Notes: a model not told the origin generated them from the letters alone. DNA of 64,000 bases from Allium sativum (GCA_030737875.1 CM060922.1:761991603-762055602), one strand, 5' to 3'. Counted from the first letter of the stretch, positions 1-11,239 are shown. Translations and numbers: made by a program.

Positions 1-130
1 TCCCATGTTGTCCAAAATTTCGATACAAATCCAACAGAAGAAACGGTGTGTTAATTTGAACTTATATACAAAAGTTACTAGCATTAGAAAATGATGAATT
101 TAAACTAATATAAAATAAACCTAAAACACG
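1..130. other. unassigned AT-rich edge
   Basis: AT-rich DNA at the window edge with no open frame, RNA gene or repeat that I can recognise. Confidence 0.5.
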
Positions 131-450
131 CACACTACTACAAGCATGTTATTTATTCTGGTTGTTTACCCTTTGTTGCTCCAGTTCAACAATTAAATCA
201 GATGCAGATGATGCAGTAGGTCAAATTTTGTTGCTTTAGTTGTCCACCCAAAGCAAAGAATATATTTTTTCTTCAGTTGTTATCACAACCAAAACAAAAA
301 AGTGCACTACTTGCTAAAAATGACCTTATTGCTTTGTTCGTTAGCACAACTGAAGCAAAAAAGTGAATCCTTGGATAAAAAATGACCTACTTCTTGCTTC
401 TATTATGGTTACAACTGAAGCAAAATAACCCCCGTTAAAAAATGCCTCCT
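131..450 (+). mobile_element. possible CACTA-type terminus with subterminal repeats
   Basis: A CACTACTACAAG string at about 131 resembles the start of plant CACTA (En/Spm) transposons. The next 300 bases hold repeated short motifs in both orientations, such as TTGCTTTAGTTGT, TTCTTCAGTTGT and two copies of ACAACTGAAGCAAAA. Such subterminal arrays are typical of the family, where they bind transposase. No partner end and no transposase are visible, so this is a fragment at best. The LINE starts just downstream and may have inserted into it. Confidence 0.4.
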
Positions 451-475
451 TACAAATCATTACAATTTTCAAATA

Positions 476-519
476 TGCATATATATATATATACACACAC
501 ACACATATATTTATATATC
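476..519. repeat. AT/AC microsatellite
   Basis: An (AT)n run passes into (AC)n and back to AT. It lies immediately upstream of the LINE ORF1 start and blurs the LINE 5' boundary, so no target duplication can be defined there. Confidence 0.8.
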
Positions 520-536
520 AATGAATATTTTAACTA

Positions 537-1330
537 ATGGCGGACACAGAAAACCCTAACTCAGAAGACGAACCTAGATCCGCTGACTTCGAAGAAGAAT
601 ATGCAGACACAGGATGGACGAAAGTCAGATCTAGAAGGAAATCAAACTCTAACGTGGCAGGTAATGGTTCAGGATCATCACATGCAAGGAAAGAAACATC
701 CCAATCAAATAATTCAAGTCACATGGTTGAATTGGACAAAAGAGATAGGCATAATGACAGATCTACTAAAGTACGGTCACATAGTAATGAATTTTCAAAT
801 AAAGCAAGCCCAATTTTCAGATCTGGTATTCGTACATGGGCCAACGTAGTGGTAGGTAACACTACAATTACGGAGGGTATTGAACGATTTGATCCTGCGT
901 CTGATGAAGATGGTAATTATGTAGAATTAGATGATCTGGTTTTTGAATCAGCTAAAGAGATGTAGAAGAATTTTATATACATTTATCTGGTTGGTAGGAA
1001 ACCATTCTACGTACATTTGAATATTTTCATTAAACGTGAATGGAAATTAGTAGGTCGCTGGGATGTTTTTGCTATAGAAAACGGATTGTACTTAATTAAA
1101 TTTGAAAGAGAAGATGATTGCTTGCGAGTGCTTGATAGGGGTCCTTGGTTCATGGATAGTAAGCTAATTTTCATTAAAAGATGGGAACCTAATCTTCGAT
1201 TAGAACGGGAAAGGCTTGAAACACACCCAGTTTGGATTAAACCCAAAAACTTAGATCTAACTTTGTGGAATGCAAGAGGCATTAGCAAACTTGCCAGTAT
1301 GATTGGCACGCCTTTTAAAATGGATTATAA
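537..1330 (+). pseudogene. LINE ORF1, 5' part (DUF4283-like), split by element A
   Basis: This is the N-terminal part of the nucleic-acid-binding ORF1 protein of a plant L1-type LINE. It opens with an acidic, serine-rich region (MADTENPNSEDEPR). After an in-frame stop at 963-965 it continues in the same frame into a DUF4283-like segment with YLVGRKPFYVHL, WDVFAIENGLYLIKF, DRGPWF and HPVWIKPKNL. ORF1 normally coats the LINE RNA. The frame runs to base 1330, where the LTR of element A begins after TATAA, and it resumes in phase at 25482. The ATG at 537 gives the longest frame and has no in-frame competitor upstream. The fragment is dead because of both the stop and the insertion. The assignment to a LINE is firm; the exact clade is not determined. 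Confidence 0.85.
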
Positions 1331-2350
1331 TGAAAGAGGCTACATGATAGTAGGATCGTGTAGAATGGAGATAGGATGTAGTGTATGTATTAGAATAGAA
1401 AGCAGTAAATCACACAGTCGATTTATACTGGTTCGGACCACTGTCCTACGTCCAGTCTTAGACTCACTTCTGGTATTTCGCTAACACTAAAACCCTCACT
1501 TCACCCGAAGGAATAGGTTCACAATTACCCGAACAGCTGAATAATATTTTCTTGCCTCAACCACTGAAGAGGTCTCTTAAAATACAGAATAATTAATGAC
1601 TTTTTTGTGTTCTTGTTAACACTGATTTGTTAATATATAGTACACCTTTCCTATATTCTTTCCTAAATGATAAACGTGAAGCTTATGAAAGATTATAGAA
1701 GATAATATTGAGAATAGTATGCTTTTTGAAAACTAGAGAGCTTTGAATAATATAGTGAGAGATAGAATGAAATTCGGTGAGTTAATCAGTTAATCAAGTC
1801 CATATTTATAATATATGAAAAGTTTTAACTAATCATGAAGAGTTTCCATCAAGAGAAACGATCTAGAGAGTTGTGACTCTTCATAATAGGTTGCAACTTT
1901 TCATAATCAGAAGTCTGAAAAAATTTATTCAGATGTCTGTTTTAATTTGAAAAATGAATCAGCAAAGAAATAGTGTATTTCGTAGCAAATTCAGAAGTCT
2001 AAAATATTTAGAACAGACGTCTGAATATTATGTTAAATTTAAATTTCATCTCAGCAAACATACGTCCGTCTGCTTTAAACCAGACGTCTGTTTTCTGGGC
2101 AATTTTTTTTTTTTTTGCCTCTTTTGAATATGAAAACATATATATGTGATATGTGTGTGTGTGTGTAATCATCAAGGAAGACTTTAACACGAATATCTAG
2201 GACTAACAGACCCTTACAACATATTCAATCTTCATTTTGGTGTTCTTGAATCTGTTTTTTGAATATCTTCCAGCAAAACAAGGTTAGATGATAATATATA
2301 TGCTTATATATAGTTGTCGCCGTCAAAACGCTATGTAACGAGATTCAACA
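1331..2350 (-). repeat. element A 3' LTR (1020 bp)
   Basis: This copy pairs with the interrupted LTR at 19937-25481, which is 1019 bp once the Helitron is removed. It carries two exact CAGACGTCTG palindromes (2014-2023 and 2081-2090) and several near copies, a T-tract near 2101 and a TG microsatellite near 2152. Differences from the partner are numerous, including short indels, so the insertion is fairly old. Confidence 0.92.
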
Positions 2351-2431
2351 TTCTCCCCCTTTTTGACTAATGACAACTATATAATCTCCCCCTATCAATA
2401 TGCATATAATGTCACTCGTTTCTCCCCTTTG
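2351..2431 (-). promoter_or_regulatory. element A polypurine tract cluster
   Basis: Read on the minus strand, AAAAAGGGGGAGAA directly abuts the 3' LTR (2351-2364). Two further purine tracts lie at about 2385-2393 (AGGGGGAGA) and 2421-2431 (CAAAGGGGAGA). Polypurine tracts prime plus-strand DNA synthesis. Repeated tracts next to the LTR are described as a Sirevirus hallmark. Confidence 0.75.
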
Positions 2432-2672
2432 TCATTCGACAAAAAGGAATACTTATTAAAAAAACTTAAGCACATATGCAATACACACAAACATACACAG
2501 AAACGGACAAGCAAATATAGACAAGCAAACCATCAGACATAACACAGGTCTGCACATACTAGAGTTTTGTGCAAAACATAAAGAGAAGTACCAAAATATA
2601 TTACACACCATTTAGATAATTAAAGAGGTTTTTTTTGGCAAAATACATAGACCAGCATACCGTCAACCATGT

Positions 2673-4061
2673 TTACCATCCTTCTGAAGTAGATGCCTCA
2701 ATAGTTTTCCCACCATCCTTGGGAGAGCCTTGTTCGGAATCAGGAACTTCTCCGGTGGAACTTGAAGACCATTGAAATGGAGCTGGAGCTTGAGCTTGGC
2801 TCGAAGAAGTGCTAGTGCAAGAAACGTTTTCCCAAATTTTATTCAAGAATCCTTTGATAGAATCAAACTTCTTAGTTGTTTGTTTTTTATAATGTTTTAA
2901 TTCTTTATGAAGTTTGGCTTGGTTTTGGGATAGCATTATGACAGCTTGTTTGGAAGAAGTTTCAGGAGAAATAATATGAATATCGTCATTTTCTTCTTCT
3001 TCTCTAACTTGGCGACGGTGAGAAGGTTCAGGAATAATTGATTCTGGTTTGGAAGCTACATGTTCAGTCCAAGTCTCGAGCGACATAAATTCTAAAGTAG
3101 CGGGATTCGAAGGGATATCCATAAGTTTCAAGGTTTTCGGACCAATTTCTTTGATGCATAAGGAGGGAGTATTAGGTATATTTATTTCACAAACAGCAAG
3201 GATCCGTGTAATATATGCACCGTAGTGTAAAGTCTTTCACTTGCGCTTATATGTGATATCGGTCTATTCGTCCATGATTATTTTAGCCCAATTGATTTGT
3301 TTGTTGGAGTATAAAGCGTAAAGGGCTTGAAAATCCCTTTTGTAAACTTTTTCATAGCTCTCTTTCCGAGGTTGGATGGCTCGTATAAGAATGCGATTAA
3401 GTAGATGAGCTTATGGTCGGAGATGAGTGGAGGTAAGCTCTTGCATATCAGTGAGATTATCGGAGAGAAATTTATGGGAAGTTTCATCTCTAGTGGTCAT
3501 GTCTACTTCAATTGTGTCTATATCTAGACCTTGCCAAGCACATTCTAAGATTTTCCCTAATCTTTGCATAGAAAGAAGCACTCGTTTTCCATAAACCCAA
3601 GACCAAACGGTATCCTTTTTGACTTGTGGTTTGGTATGATCAAGATTCAAGTTTGCTAAAAACAATTTTACTAGTAGAGGATAAATTTTAACATCATTTC
3701 TGTTATAATCAACTAGTGATTCAAAGTGGAAATATCTAGCATAGTGTAGAATTCGATAATTTGAAAAAGCATCGAATTTGACAAAAGCACCTTCAAAGAA
3801 TTTTGAATCATTCATTGCATTATATCTAGCCTTGGCGGTATCGTCCCATAGCCACTTTTGAATTAATTCTTCTGAGGGAGGAAAAGCCTCTTCTTCTCTT
3901 GTTCTTTTGCCATGATTTTCCATGAATTGATTTTGAAAGATGAAGTTTTGTGGTAATTTTTTGATTTTGGGGACTAGGGTTTTTATGGGTGGTAAAAAAG
4001 ATGAAGAGGTAAAAGTAAATAGATGAAGAGATGAATGGTTGTGATGTGTGGAAGGAGTCAT
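2673..4061 (-). pseudogene. element A extra ORF 2: 'putative plant transposon protein'-like, coiled-coil tail
   Basis: One reading frame runs from ATG 4061 (an alternative ATG at 3923 starts MENHGKRTREEEAFPP) to the stop at 2673. It is about 460 codons and is broken by in-frame stops at 3411 (TAA), 3264 (TAG) and 3237 (TGA). The text between and after the stops stays protein-like in the same frame, for example AHLLNRILIRAIQP, WAKIIMDE and LHYGAYITRILAVCEI. The central part (YPLLVKLFLANL, VYGKRVLLS) resembles the 'putative plant transposon protein' domain found in several plant retroelements. The last 150 residues are polar, with likely coiled coil around KELKHYKKQTTKKFDSIK. The position after pol matches the env-like or extra ORF of Sireviruses, but I see no signal peptide or membrane segment, so 'env' is not supported. 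Function is unknown. Confidence 0.65.
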
Positions 4062-4084
4062 ATGTCCTTTAAAAACACGTCGGT

Positions 4085-4400
4085 TCCGATTCAGACGTCT
4101 GAGTTGTAGAAAACAGACGTATTTTTTATGTTAATGCGGAACCCTAGAAGAATTATTTCAAAATAGGGTTGTTTCATACGTCTATTATTTTTTATTCAGA
4201 CGTCTGAATCTAGAGGTGGAATAATTCTTTGTACTGAAACCAACGTCTGGAATTTTTTGACAAACGTCTGTGTAAAAGAAATTTTTAACCCGCAAGTACT
4301 TACTTCATTTTATTACCATTTCAGACATTTGTTTTATTTTGTGCAAACGTCTGATTTGAGGGTGAAATTTATTCCCTACATTTAGTCAGACGTCTGATTG
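4085..4400. repeat. cluster of CAGACGTCTG palindromes between the two extra ORFs
   Basis: Exact copies of the palindrome CAGACGTCTG lie at 4092-4101, 4197-4206 and 4387-4396. About six near copies lie between them, such as CAAACGTCTG near 4262 and 4346. The same motif recurs in both LTRs of element A. The cluster lies between the stop of extra ORF 1 and the start of extra ORF 2. A role as binding site or promoter element is inference only. Confidence 0.75.
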
Positions 4401-4490
4401 ATAAAAGTTTGCACAATCAATTTTTATTTTATATAAGGATTGAATAACAAGTTAAATATAGAAATATATAAAAATAAAGTAAATGAAATT

Positions 4491-5033
4491 TTAATTATTA
4501 GAAGGTGGAGTCTTCTTCGGTGTTGATGAACTTGTTCCTTCATTTTCTTTGTAATTCTTTTCCCATGAGTTTGGAGTATAAGGTGGTCGTTGTGGAGAAA
4601 AGGTGTAGTATTTTAATGTGTGGTTTGCTGGATCATTCTCAGTACAATAGGAAGAAGACGGATCAATAGGATTTGGCAGAATTGGTAGTGGTGAAGTAAC
4701 ATCCATTGCTTTTGAACCACAAAATTTGTAGATTATTTTTTCGAGAAGACTTAAGCGAGTAGCAGTCGCATTTTGTTCGAAGTATAACTCTTTTTGTAAA
4801 GCAATCTTTCCTGTCTGATAGCGATGAAGATCGTCTATTTTTCGCTACATATCCGGTGATGAGAAGAGAGCTCTTTTAGCCTTCTTCGCTTCAGGAGTAT
4901 ATCTAGTGTGATAGTTTCCCCAACGATAGTGCGGTTCATATTTAGGAGTTGGTGTTGGAAACTAAGGAGAGTCAAAAGAACTATCTGATGTGAAGGTGAT
5001 ATTAATGGAAGAGTTTGAGTTGTTTGACGACAT
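4491..5033 (-). pseudogene. element A extra ORF 1 (small, unknown function)
   Basis: A 180-codon frame runs from ATG 5033 (MSSNNSNSSINITF) to the stop at 4491. It is broken by two in-frame TAG codons at 4962 and 4845. The product is rich in Ser, Asn, Thr and Tyr. It has a basic middle (TPEAKKAKRALFSSP) followed by a possible short helix (IALQKELYFEQN), and a Pro/Ser/Thr-rich C-terminus ending TPKKTPPSNN. I do not recognise a family. It lies about 310 bp after the end of pol and before the palindrome cluster. Continuity across both stops argues that it was once coding. It could instead be the first exon of a longer product joined to extra ORF 2. Confidence 0.5.
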
Positions 5034-5344
5034 AGTGTATCTTGTTGAGCTACTTTAGTTTTAAATTTTGTGTATTTAGTTTATATATAAAAAATATAGG
5101 TTTATATAGTGGAGTTTAATAGAAAAACATGTGGTTTAGAATTTCAGAAGTCTGTAACCAGAGAAAAAACTCAAGTATTGCGAGGGTTTTTAGGAAGAAG
5201 GCTAAATATAGTTAGAATGTTAAAACAATAATACGTGCTTGTTTTTATAAAAGAAAACTTTAAAGTGATATCTATTTTTAGTAAAAAAAAATGTGTACTT
5301 ATTTTTATGAAAATGTTATACTAATTTATATGTCTTTAACTGAT
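5034..5344. other. element A spacer between pol and extra ORF 1
   Basis: AT-rich, non-coding spacer inside element A. It holds one CAGACGTCTG-like half palindrome near 5145 and nothing else recognisable. Confidence 0.5.
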
Positions 5345-6115
5345 ACAATTCCTAATTCTCGTCGTAATTTAATAAAGGAGTTTTCTAATAACGGTTTAGT
5401 AAAAAATCTATAATCTGGTTTTCAGTTGAGACATATTCCAAATTAATAATATCTTTTTCAATATTGTCACGTAAAAAATGATGCCGAATATCTATGTGTT
5501 TGGTTCTGGAGTGATTTATTAGATTTTTAGATAAATTTATCGCACTTGTATTATCACAATATATTGTTGATTTATTTAAATTTACTTCGAAATCTCTAAG
5601 TGTTTGTTGCATATAGATTACTTGTGCACATGCTAAAGCAGCAGATATGTATTTGGTTTCACATGTAGAGAGTGATACATAGTTTTGTTTCTTACTAAAC
5701 CAAGATACAAGTGATTTTCCAATGAAATGGCATGTACCACTTGTACTTTTTCTATCCGTCCGGGATCCACCGAAATCAGCATAACTGTAAGATACTAGTT
5801 CGAATGGACCTCCTTTCGGATACAAAAGACCAAAGTCCTTAGTATTATTAAGATACCTTAAAATTCATTTTACTGCTCTTAGATGTGACTGTTTGGGATC
5901 AGATTGAAATCGTGCACACAAGCATACACTCATCATAATATCAGGACGACTTACAGTTAGATAAAGTAATGAACCGATCATACTTCTATATAGTTTTTGA
6001 TCAATACTTTTTCCTTTTTCATCTTTTTCAAGAAGAACAGAAGTACTCATTGGAGTTGGTTTTCCCGAAGTGTTGTCTAGACCAAAATGTTTAATTAAAT
6101 TATTACAATATTTTT
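5345..6115 (-). pseudogene. element A pol, end of RT region and RNase H
   Basis: This is the C-terminal part of copia pol, just downstream in element orientation of the gypsy insertion. Recognisable segments are KLYRSMIGSLLYLTVSRPDI, SYADFGGSRTDRKSTSGTCH (RNase H first motif), SLSTCETKYI and DNTSAINLSKN, followed by the usual HIDIRHHFLRD. RNase H removes the RNA template during reverse transcription. The frame is broken between 5825 and 5865, and its upstream continuation lies beyond the gypsy at 15887. The end of pol is near 5345-5385 and is degenerate. Confidence 0.85.
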
Positions 6116-8639
6116 TGTGACGGCCCGCCCCGCACCAGCCTGCATTTCCTCCGAAGGTGCGCTGTACACATGCCCGACTGGCACGGAACGGTCACCAAAG
6201 AAAGGAAGTAAGAGGATGAGCTAACAAGGAACATGTAGAATGTCTCACAGCGCATGGAACAAAATATAATAATAACATAATCTTGACATAAAACAGGCGA
6301 GACAGTGCATAAGCTGAAAACTAAACCAACATAGCAGCGGAAATCCAAATACAGCTTATTACAACTTTCCAATTTTACTGTCTCTAAAACAAAAGAAAGC
6401 TAAAGTAGAAGTTGCACTACTAATGCCCAAGCAGTGATCTTCAACAACACAGGGAGAATACTATATGTATCATACGTGGAAGCCTCCTGCTCGCCTCCGA
6501 ATCAGCTACTCGTGCATCACTAGCTAACCTGTCTCTAGTCTGCTCGTGTGAGCACCCAGAGTAATAAGAAGAGACATAAAACTCTAGGTCAGACAAAAAG
6601 TCTGGTATGAGCGATAAGCATCTAAACAGAACAATAACAGGTATACTAAACCATACCTGAACCTGGACCTGCAACCAAAGAGTTAGCACTACATACCGTA
6701 CAATACTCTAAGGTGCCACTAAACAGATGGTGTAAAGAGTACGGGGGTGGGGGTGTGCATGTCATAATGATGGGAAAACATATCAACCATAGCAACCATC
6801 CTCACATCTCTCACTCAGTGCGTAAAGCATACGATGTCCAAAACTGTCAATCACTAGACCCATCGAAGTAGTGACGGAGTTCGACTTGTACAACTACTGC
6901 TACTACCAAGCTTACCACATGGAGTCATGACCAAATCTTTACAAATGACCCCACTTCATTGGTCTATAGCCCCTTTAGTCGTACCTAGGCCACTGTGGCC
7001 CTGAATCCGTTCACGTACTCCCTACACATAGTGATTCAAAGCTACAGACATCGACAACCCCTTTGCACACGTCCCGCAACAAAGCCCAATCATGAAACTC
7101 ACTCATTGGTTCCCAACTGGATCCTGAGTCAAAGCTTCTCATTTGGACTTCCTTTGCATCTCGGGTTCTGGTCATCACCTTCTTCTCCGGACCGGTCTTC
7201 ATTTCTTCACTTTACTTTACTTCAGGTCGTGGTCATCAGCTCCTCGGTTCGGATCGGAATACTCCTCCCTAAGCAATCGGATCGGTTCGGAATCTCCAGC
7301 TCAACCTTCCTCTCTGCTTCGGGTCGGATCGGGGTGATCTTCCTCCAGCGGTTCGGATCGGAGCCCACACCTCCTGGCTTCATGGAAAACTCCTCTGGTT
7401 CGGTCCTTCTTCCCAAGCAATCGGATCGGGTCGGGTCTCTCAAGCTTCTCCATCGGGTCGGGTCGGGAATCTAGCTCTATAGCACCAGGTCGGTTCGGTT
7501 CGGATATGCTCCTTCAGTTCAGCTCGTGAGGCTACCTGACTCCAGAACATCAGTTCGTGGGGAGGTCTCCTGGTCGGTTCGGTTCGGGCTCCTCCCTCCG
7601 ATCCGGTCCGGATCGGCCAAATTCCTGCAACTCATTCCAACGACTGTTTACGCCATTCGACGGCGTTTTCGACCAATCTAACACTTCTAGACAATCACGA
7701 ATCATGTCATACAGTCATAGCAACATGTAACATCAACCACAAACATCAAAACAATAACTATAGCATGTAAAATGGATCAAACGTACCCAAAATCCCATAT
7801 TTTCCCTTAAGCATGTTTAAGCAAAACTAATCATAGGGTTAACAAAACTTAACCAAATCAAACCAAATTTCTACCAGAGGCATAAAATATTATTTTCAAA
7901 TTTATAGATATTTTTCCAGAATTTATTAGTGTATAAATTCGCTAATCTTCACTAATTACCCTTAATTAACCGTAATTAGTGCAAAACTATGCAAATCACT
8001 CACCTTAGCCACAAATAAAACCTTAAAACTGAAATGATTCTCTGTTTGGCGCTGTTCCCAATGTAACACAGTAGCTCTAACCTTACTTTGGTGCTATTCC
8101 CCCTTAATTTGATGTTGATTTGGCTTAATTAGCGATTAGAAAGTGATTTGGGGTGTTTTAGAAAGTGGAGGCCATGGCTAAACTTGAAGGAACAAAGAGT
8201 GGTGGCTAGAAAATGATAGAAACTGAATTCCCTAACCCTATCAGCCTCCCCATAACCCTAATCCAGAAATGGGTTATGGTCCCACTCACTAATCACCCAA
8301 ATTAGGCCGGGTTAAGCTGTTTTTCACCATCTGAAACTTGTTTCAGCCATATCTCCCAAACGGTGAGTCCGTTTGGCTAATGTGACCACTCTACGGAATT
8401 GTAAACCATCATTCGGAGCCAATGGAAGTGGTTTCAGGTCAAAACTCCTTTCCAGTCAAAAGTTATGTCCAAAACAAGATTAGATAGGGGCAAAATGGTC
8501 ATTTAAAAATCGGGAAAAATCATGAACATGGGAAATGACCCCAATAGTCGTCACCCAAAGTTACATGACCATACGACTTTGTATGTGAAAGAAATAAATA
8601 TTCTACGATCCTATGATGCGTAGAATACGGGTCGTTACA
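6116..8639 (-). repeat. element C 3' LTR (2524 bp)
   Basis: It runs from TGTGACGGCC to GGTCGTTACA on the plus strand and matches the other LTR nearly throughout. The open frames inside it (such as 6995-7474) recur in altered form in the partner and have no protein similarity that I recognise, so they are not genes. Confidence 0.95.
7235..7620. repeat. TCGG(T/A)TCGG short-repeat cluster in the element C LTR
   Basis: About 385 bp with roughly a dozen GGTTCGG, GGATCGG or GGGTCGG units, often paired as GGTTCGGATCGG. The tract is much richer in GC and CpG than its surroundings. The partner LTR has the same cluster at about 14490-14870. The position inside the LTR suggests promoter or leader sequence, but that is inference. 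Confidence 0.8.
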
Positions 8640-8655
8640 CTCTCCCCCCCTTAAG
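8640..8655 (-). promoter_or_regulatory. element C polypurine tract
   Basis: The minus strand reads CTTAAGGGGGGGAGAG directly before the 3' LTR. This is the expected primer for plus-strand synthesis. Confidence 0.8.
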
Positions 8656-8794
8656 AAATTTCGTACCCGAAATTCCTTAACCCAAAACATACAAAGGATC
8701 CCGCATGCCTACCAGCCACATACAACAATCAAACATGCAAAGCAAACAAACAAGCCTATCCTAGCATGCGGGAAACTAAATCGAAACTGAAATC

Positions 8795-9844
8795 TTACCC
8801 GGCAAAGAGTTCTGGATACGTCTTCCTAATGCTCTCCTCTGTCTCCCAAGTACAGTCATTCTCATCCTCGCCCCACTGAACTTTGACTAGATTCACCGCT
8901 TTCCTCCGAAGTTGCTTCGTATCGTTCCCAACAATACGCATAGGCTTGCGGTTCCCAATCGCCTCGGGTTCAACTTCGACATCATCCAACTGATCAGGTG
9001 AAATAGTCACATCTGGGTCGTGCACGAATTTCCTTAACTGGGAAACATGAAATACGTTGTGAACTCCTTCCATCTTGTCTGGTAATTCAACTTTATATGC
9101 CAAATTCCCAATTTGCTCGAGAACTGGGAATGGACCAACGAATCTTGGTGCTAACTTGCCTCTCCTGCCAAATCGTATTACGCTCTTTAACGGAGAAATC
9201 TTGACAAACACCAAGTCGCCAATGGAGAACTTTAATTCTCTTCTCCTCTTATCAGCATAACTTTTCTGCCTATCTTGGGCAGCCTTCATTCGCTGTCGAA
9301 TGATTTTGATCTTGTCTGAAGTTTCTCTTATCACATCGGGTCCAAGCACAAACTTCTCACCAGTTTCTAACCAACATGACGGTGAGTTGCACGGTCTTCC
9401 GTACAAAGCTTCAAATGGAGCCATGCCAATACTGGATTGGTAACTATTATTATATGCAAACTCTACTAGATGCAAATGGTCATCCCATGATCCACCAAAA
9501 TCCAATACACAGGCTCTCAAGAGGTCTTCTAATATACGATTCACCCTTTCTGTTTGACCGTCGGTTTGAGGATGATACGCGGTACTGAGATCTAATTCTG
9601 ATCCTAACGCCTCTTGTAAGCTCTTCCAAAATCCACTAGTGAACAACGGATCTCGGTCACTCACAATGCCCTTGGGTATTCCATGAAATCTCACTACCCA
9701 CTTTACATATAGTTCAGCTAGCTTAGCTGCCGTCCTATTTGACTTGACGGGTATAAACCTCGCACTCTTAGTCAATCGGTCCACAATCACCCAAATGCTA
9801 TCATGGCCCGATCTAGTCCGTGGTAACCCATCAATGAAATCCAT
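8795..9844 (-). pseudogene. element C integrase core and chromodomain-like C-terminus
   Basis: Ty3/gypsy integrase, which joins the cDNA to host DNA. The segment begins MDFIDGLPRTRSGHDSIWVI, with the first catalytic Asp in the DFIDGLP motif. The second Asp lies in GIVSDRDPLFTSGFW and the Glu in TDGQTERVNRILEDLLR. The C-terminal domain has LAPRFVGPFPVL and GVHNVFHVSQLRK. The last 30 residues (VKVQWGEDENDCTWETEES) fit the chromodomain-like tail of Tekay/Del chromoviruses, which guides insertion to heterochromatin. The piece is the end of the gag-pol frame and is cut off from the rest by the in-frame stop at 9884. Confidence 0.92.
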
Positions 9845-9883
9845 TGAGACTTGTTCCCACTTCCATTCTGGAATTTCTAATGG

Positions 9884-10387
9884 TTATAGCAAACCACTAG
9901 GCTTCTTTTGCTCAGCTTTAACTAGCTGGCAATTCATGCATTTGGATATAAACTTCCCAATGTCTCTTTTCATCCCTTCCCAGTAGTAGGTCTGCTTCAT
10001 GTCTCGGTACATCTTGTTACCACCGGGGTGTATAGTCAGTTTTGAGTGATGACATTCTCTAAGCACTTCATCTCTCAATCCATTGACATTGGGTACAACT
10101 AGCCTTCCATTCCTTCTAAGCCATCCATCTCGATCAAGCCCATACTTGTTCATCTCTCCGTCGATTCCCATCTCTAACTTTGAGATGATTTCCAATAGGT
10201 TAGGATCGTTCCTCTGACTGGAACCAATCCGCTCAATCAAAGTCGGTCTGATCGTCAAACTTGCTAACATTTCTGGATCCAATTCGCACTTTGGTCTGAA
10301 ATCATACCCAGCGATGTACTCCAGTTGCTTCCATTCTAGAAACATAGCCCCTAAACTGGCATGTCTTCTACTCAACGCATCAGCCAC
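9884..10387 (-). pseudogene. element C end of RNase H and integrase zinc-binding domain
   Basis: It continues the same frame between in-frame stops at 10454 and 9884. MADALSRRHASLGAM is the conserved end of the gypsy RNase H. The integrase HHCC zinc-binding domain follows: HHSKLTIHPGGNKMYRDMKQ (His-His) and CMNCQLVKAEQKKPSGLL (Cys-Cys). It sits directly before the integrase core. Confidence 0.9.
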
Positions 10388-10453
10388 CGCATTGCCCTTT
10401 CCTGGTGTATATGCGATGTCGAAATCATAGGAAGCTAAGAATTCTAACCATCT

Positions 10454-11239
10454 TTACTGTCGTAGATTTAGATCCTTTTGAGAGAAGAGATACTTTAATG
10501 ATTTATGATCAGTAAACAACTCGAATCTTTCTCCCAAGAGATAATGTCTCCAAATCTTCAACGCGAACACGATCACTGCCAATTCCAAATCATGGGTAGG
10601 GTATCTTCTCTCGTGCGGTTTCAATTGCCGACTTGCATAAGCTACAACTCTACCGCCTTGCATCAATACAGCACCTAGTCCGGTACCACAGGCATCCGTG
10701 TATACCATCATCTCTTCATTCCCCTTAGGAATGACTAACACTGGTGCACATGTCAACTTGTCCTTTAGACACTTGAATGCATTCTCGCACTTTTCGTCCC
10801 AGACGAAAGCTTGATTCTTCTTGGTCAACTGAGTCAACGGTGCTGCTATCTTGGAGAAATCTTGGATAAACTTACGATAATATCCAGCTAATCCCAAGAA
10901 ACTTCTTATATCCATTGCATTCTTGGGCGTAGACCAATCTTGTACCGTAGCCACCTTCGCAGGATCCACGGCAATACCATTCTCTGAAACAACATGGCCC
11001 AAGAATCTCACTTCCCTTCTCCAGAAGTGACACTTAGAAAACTTTGCTTTCAATTGGTGTTTTCTCAACACCTCCATCACTATTCTTAAATGGTCCTTGT
11101 GTTCTTCCTCTGTCCTCGAATAGACCAAAATATCATCCACGAACACAAGGACAAACTTATTCAACTGATCTCTGAATACCCTATTCATAAGATCCACAAA
11201 ATATGCTGGGGCATTGGTCAGCCCGAATGGCATGACCAA
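10454..11239 (-). pseudogene. element C reverse transcriptase and RNase H
   Basis: Same gag-pol frame. RT motifs are [20 protein letters not shown] and the active-site FVDD box in [14 protein letters not shown], followed by [20 protein letters not shown] and [15 protein letters not shown]. RNase H follows with [40 protein letters not shown] and [11 protein letters not shown]. The frame is closed by in-frame TAA at both ends (10454, and 11255 upstream). Confidence 0.93.

Noticed and set aside
601..849. Second plus-strand frame overlapping LINE ORF1
   Set aside because: Alternative-frame shadow of ORF1; the other frame has the DUF4283 continuity.
2673..4061. Calling element A extra ORF 2 a retroviral envelope
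   Set aside because: No signal peptide, transmembrane segment or cleavage site is visible; similarity is to plant transposon-associated proteins instead.
6995..7474. Open frames inside the element C LTR, also at 14318-14737
   Set aside because: They lie in LTR sequence, differ in length between the two copies and show no domain. They follow from the CpG-rich repeat composition.
9075..9986. Plus-strand frames opposite element C pol
   Set aside because: Shadows of the well-supported minus-strand integrase and RT frames.
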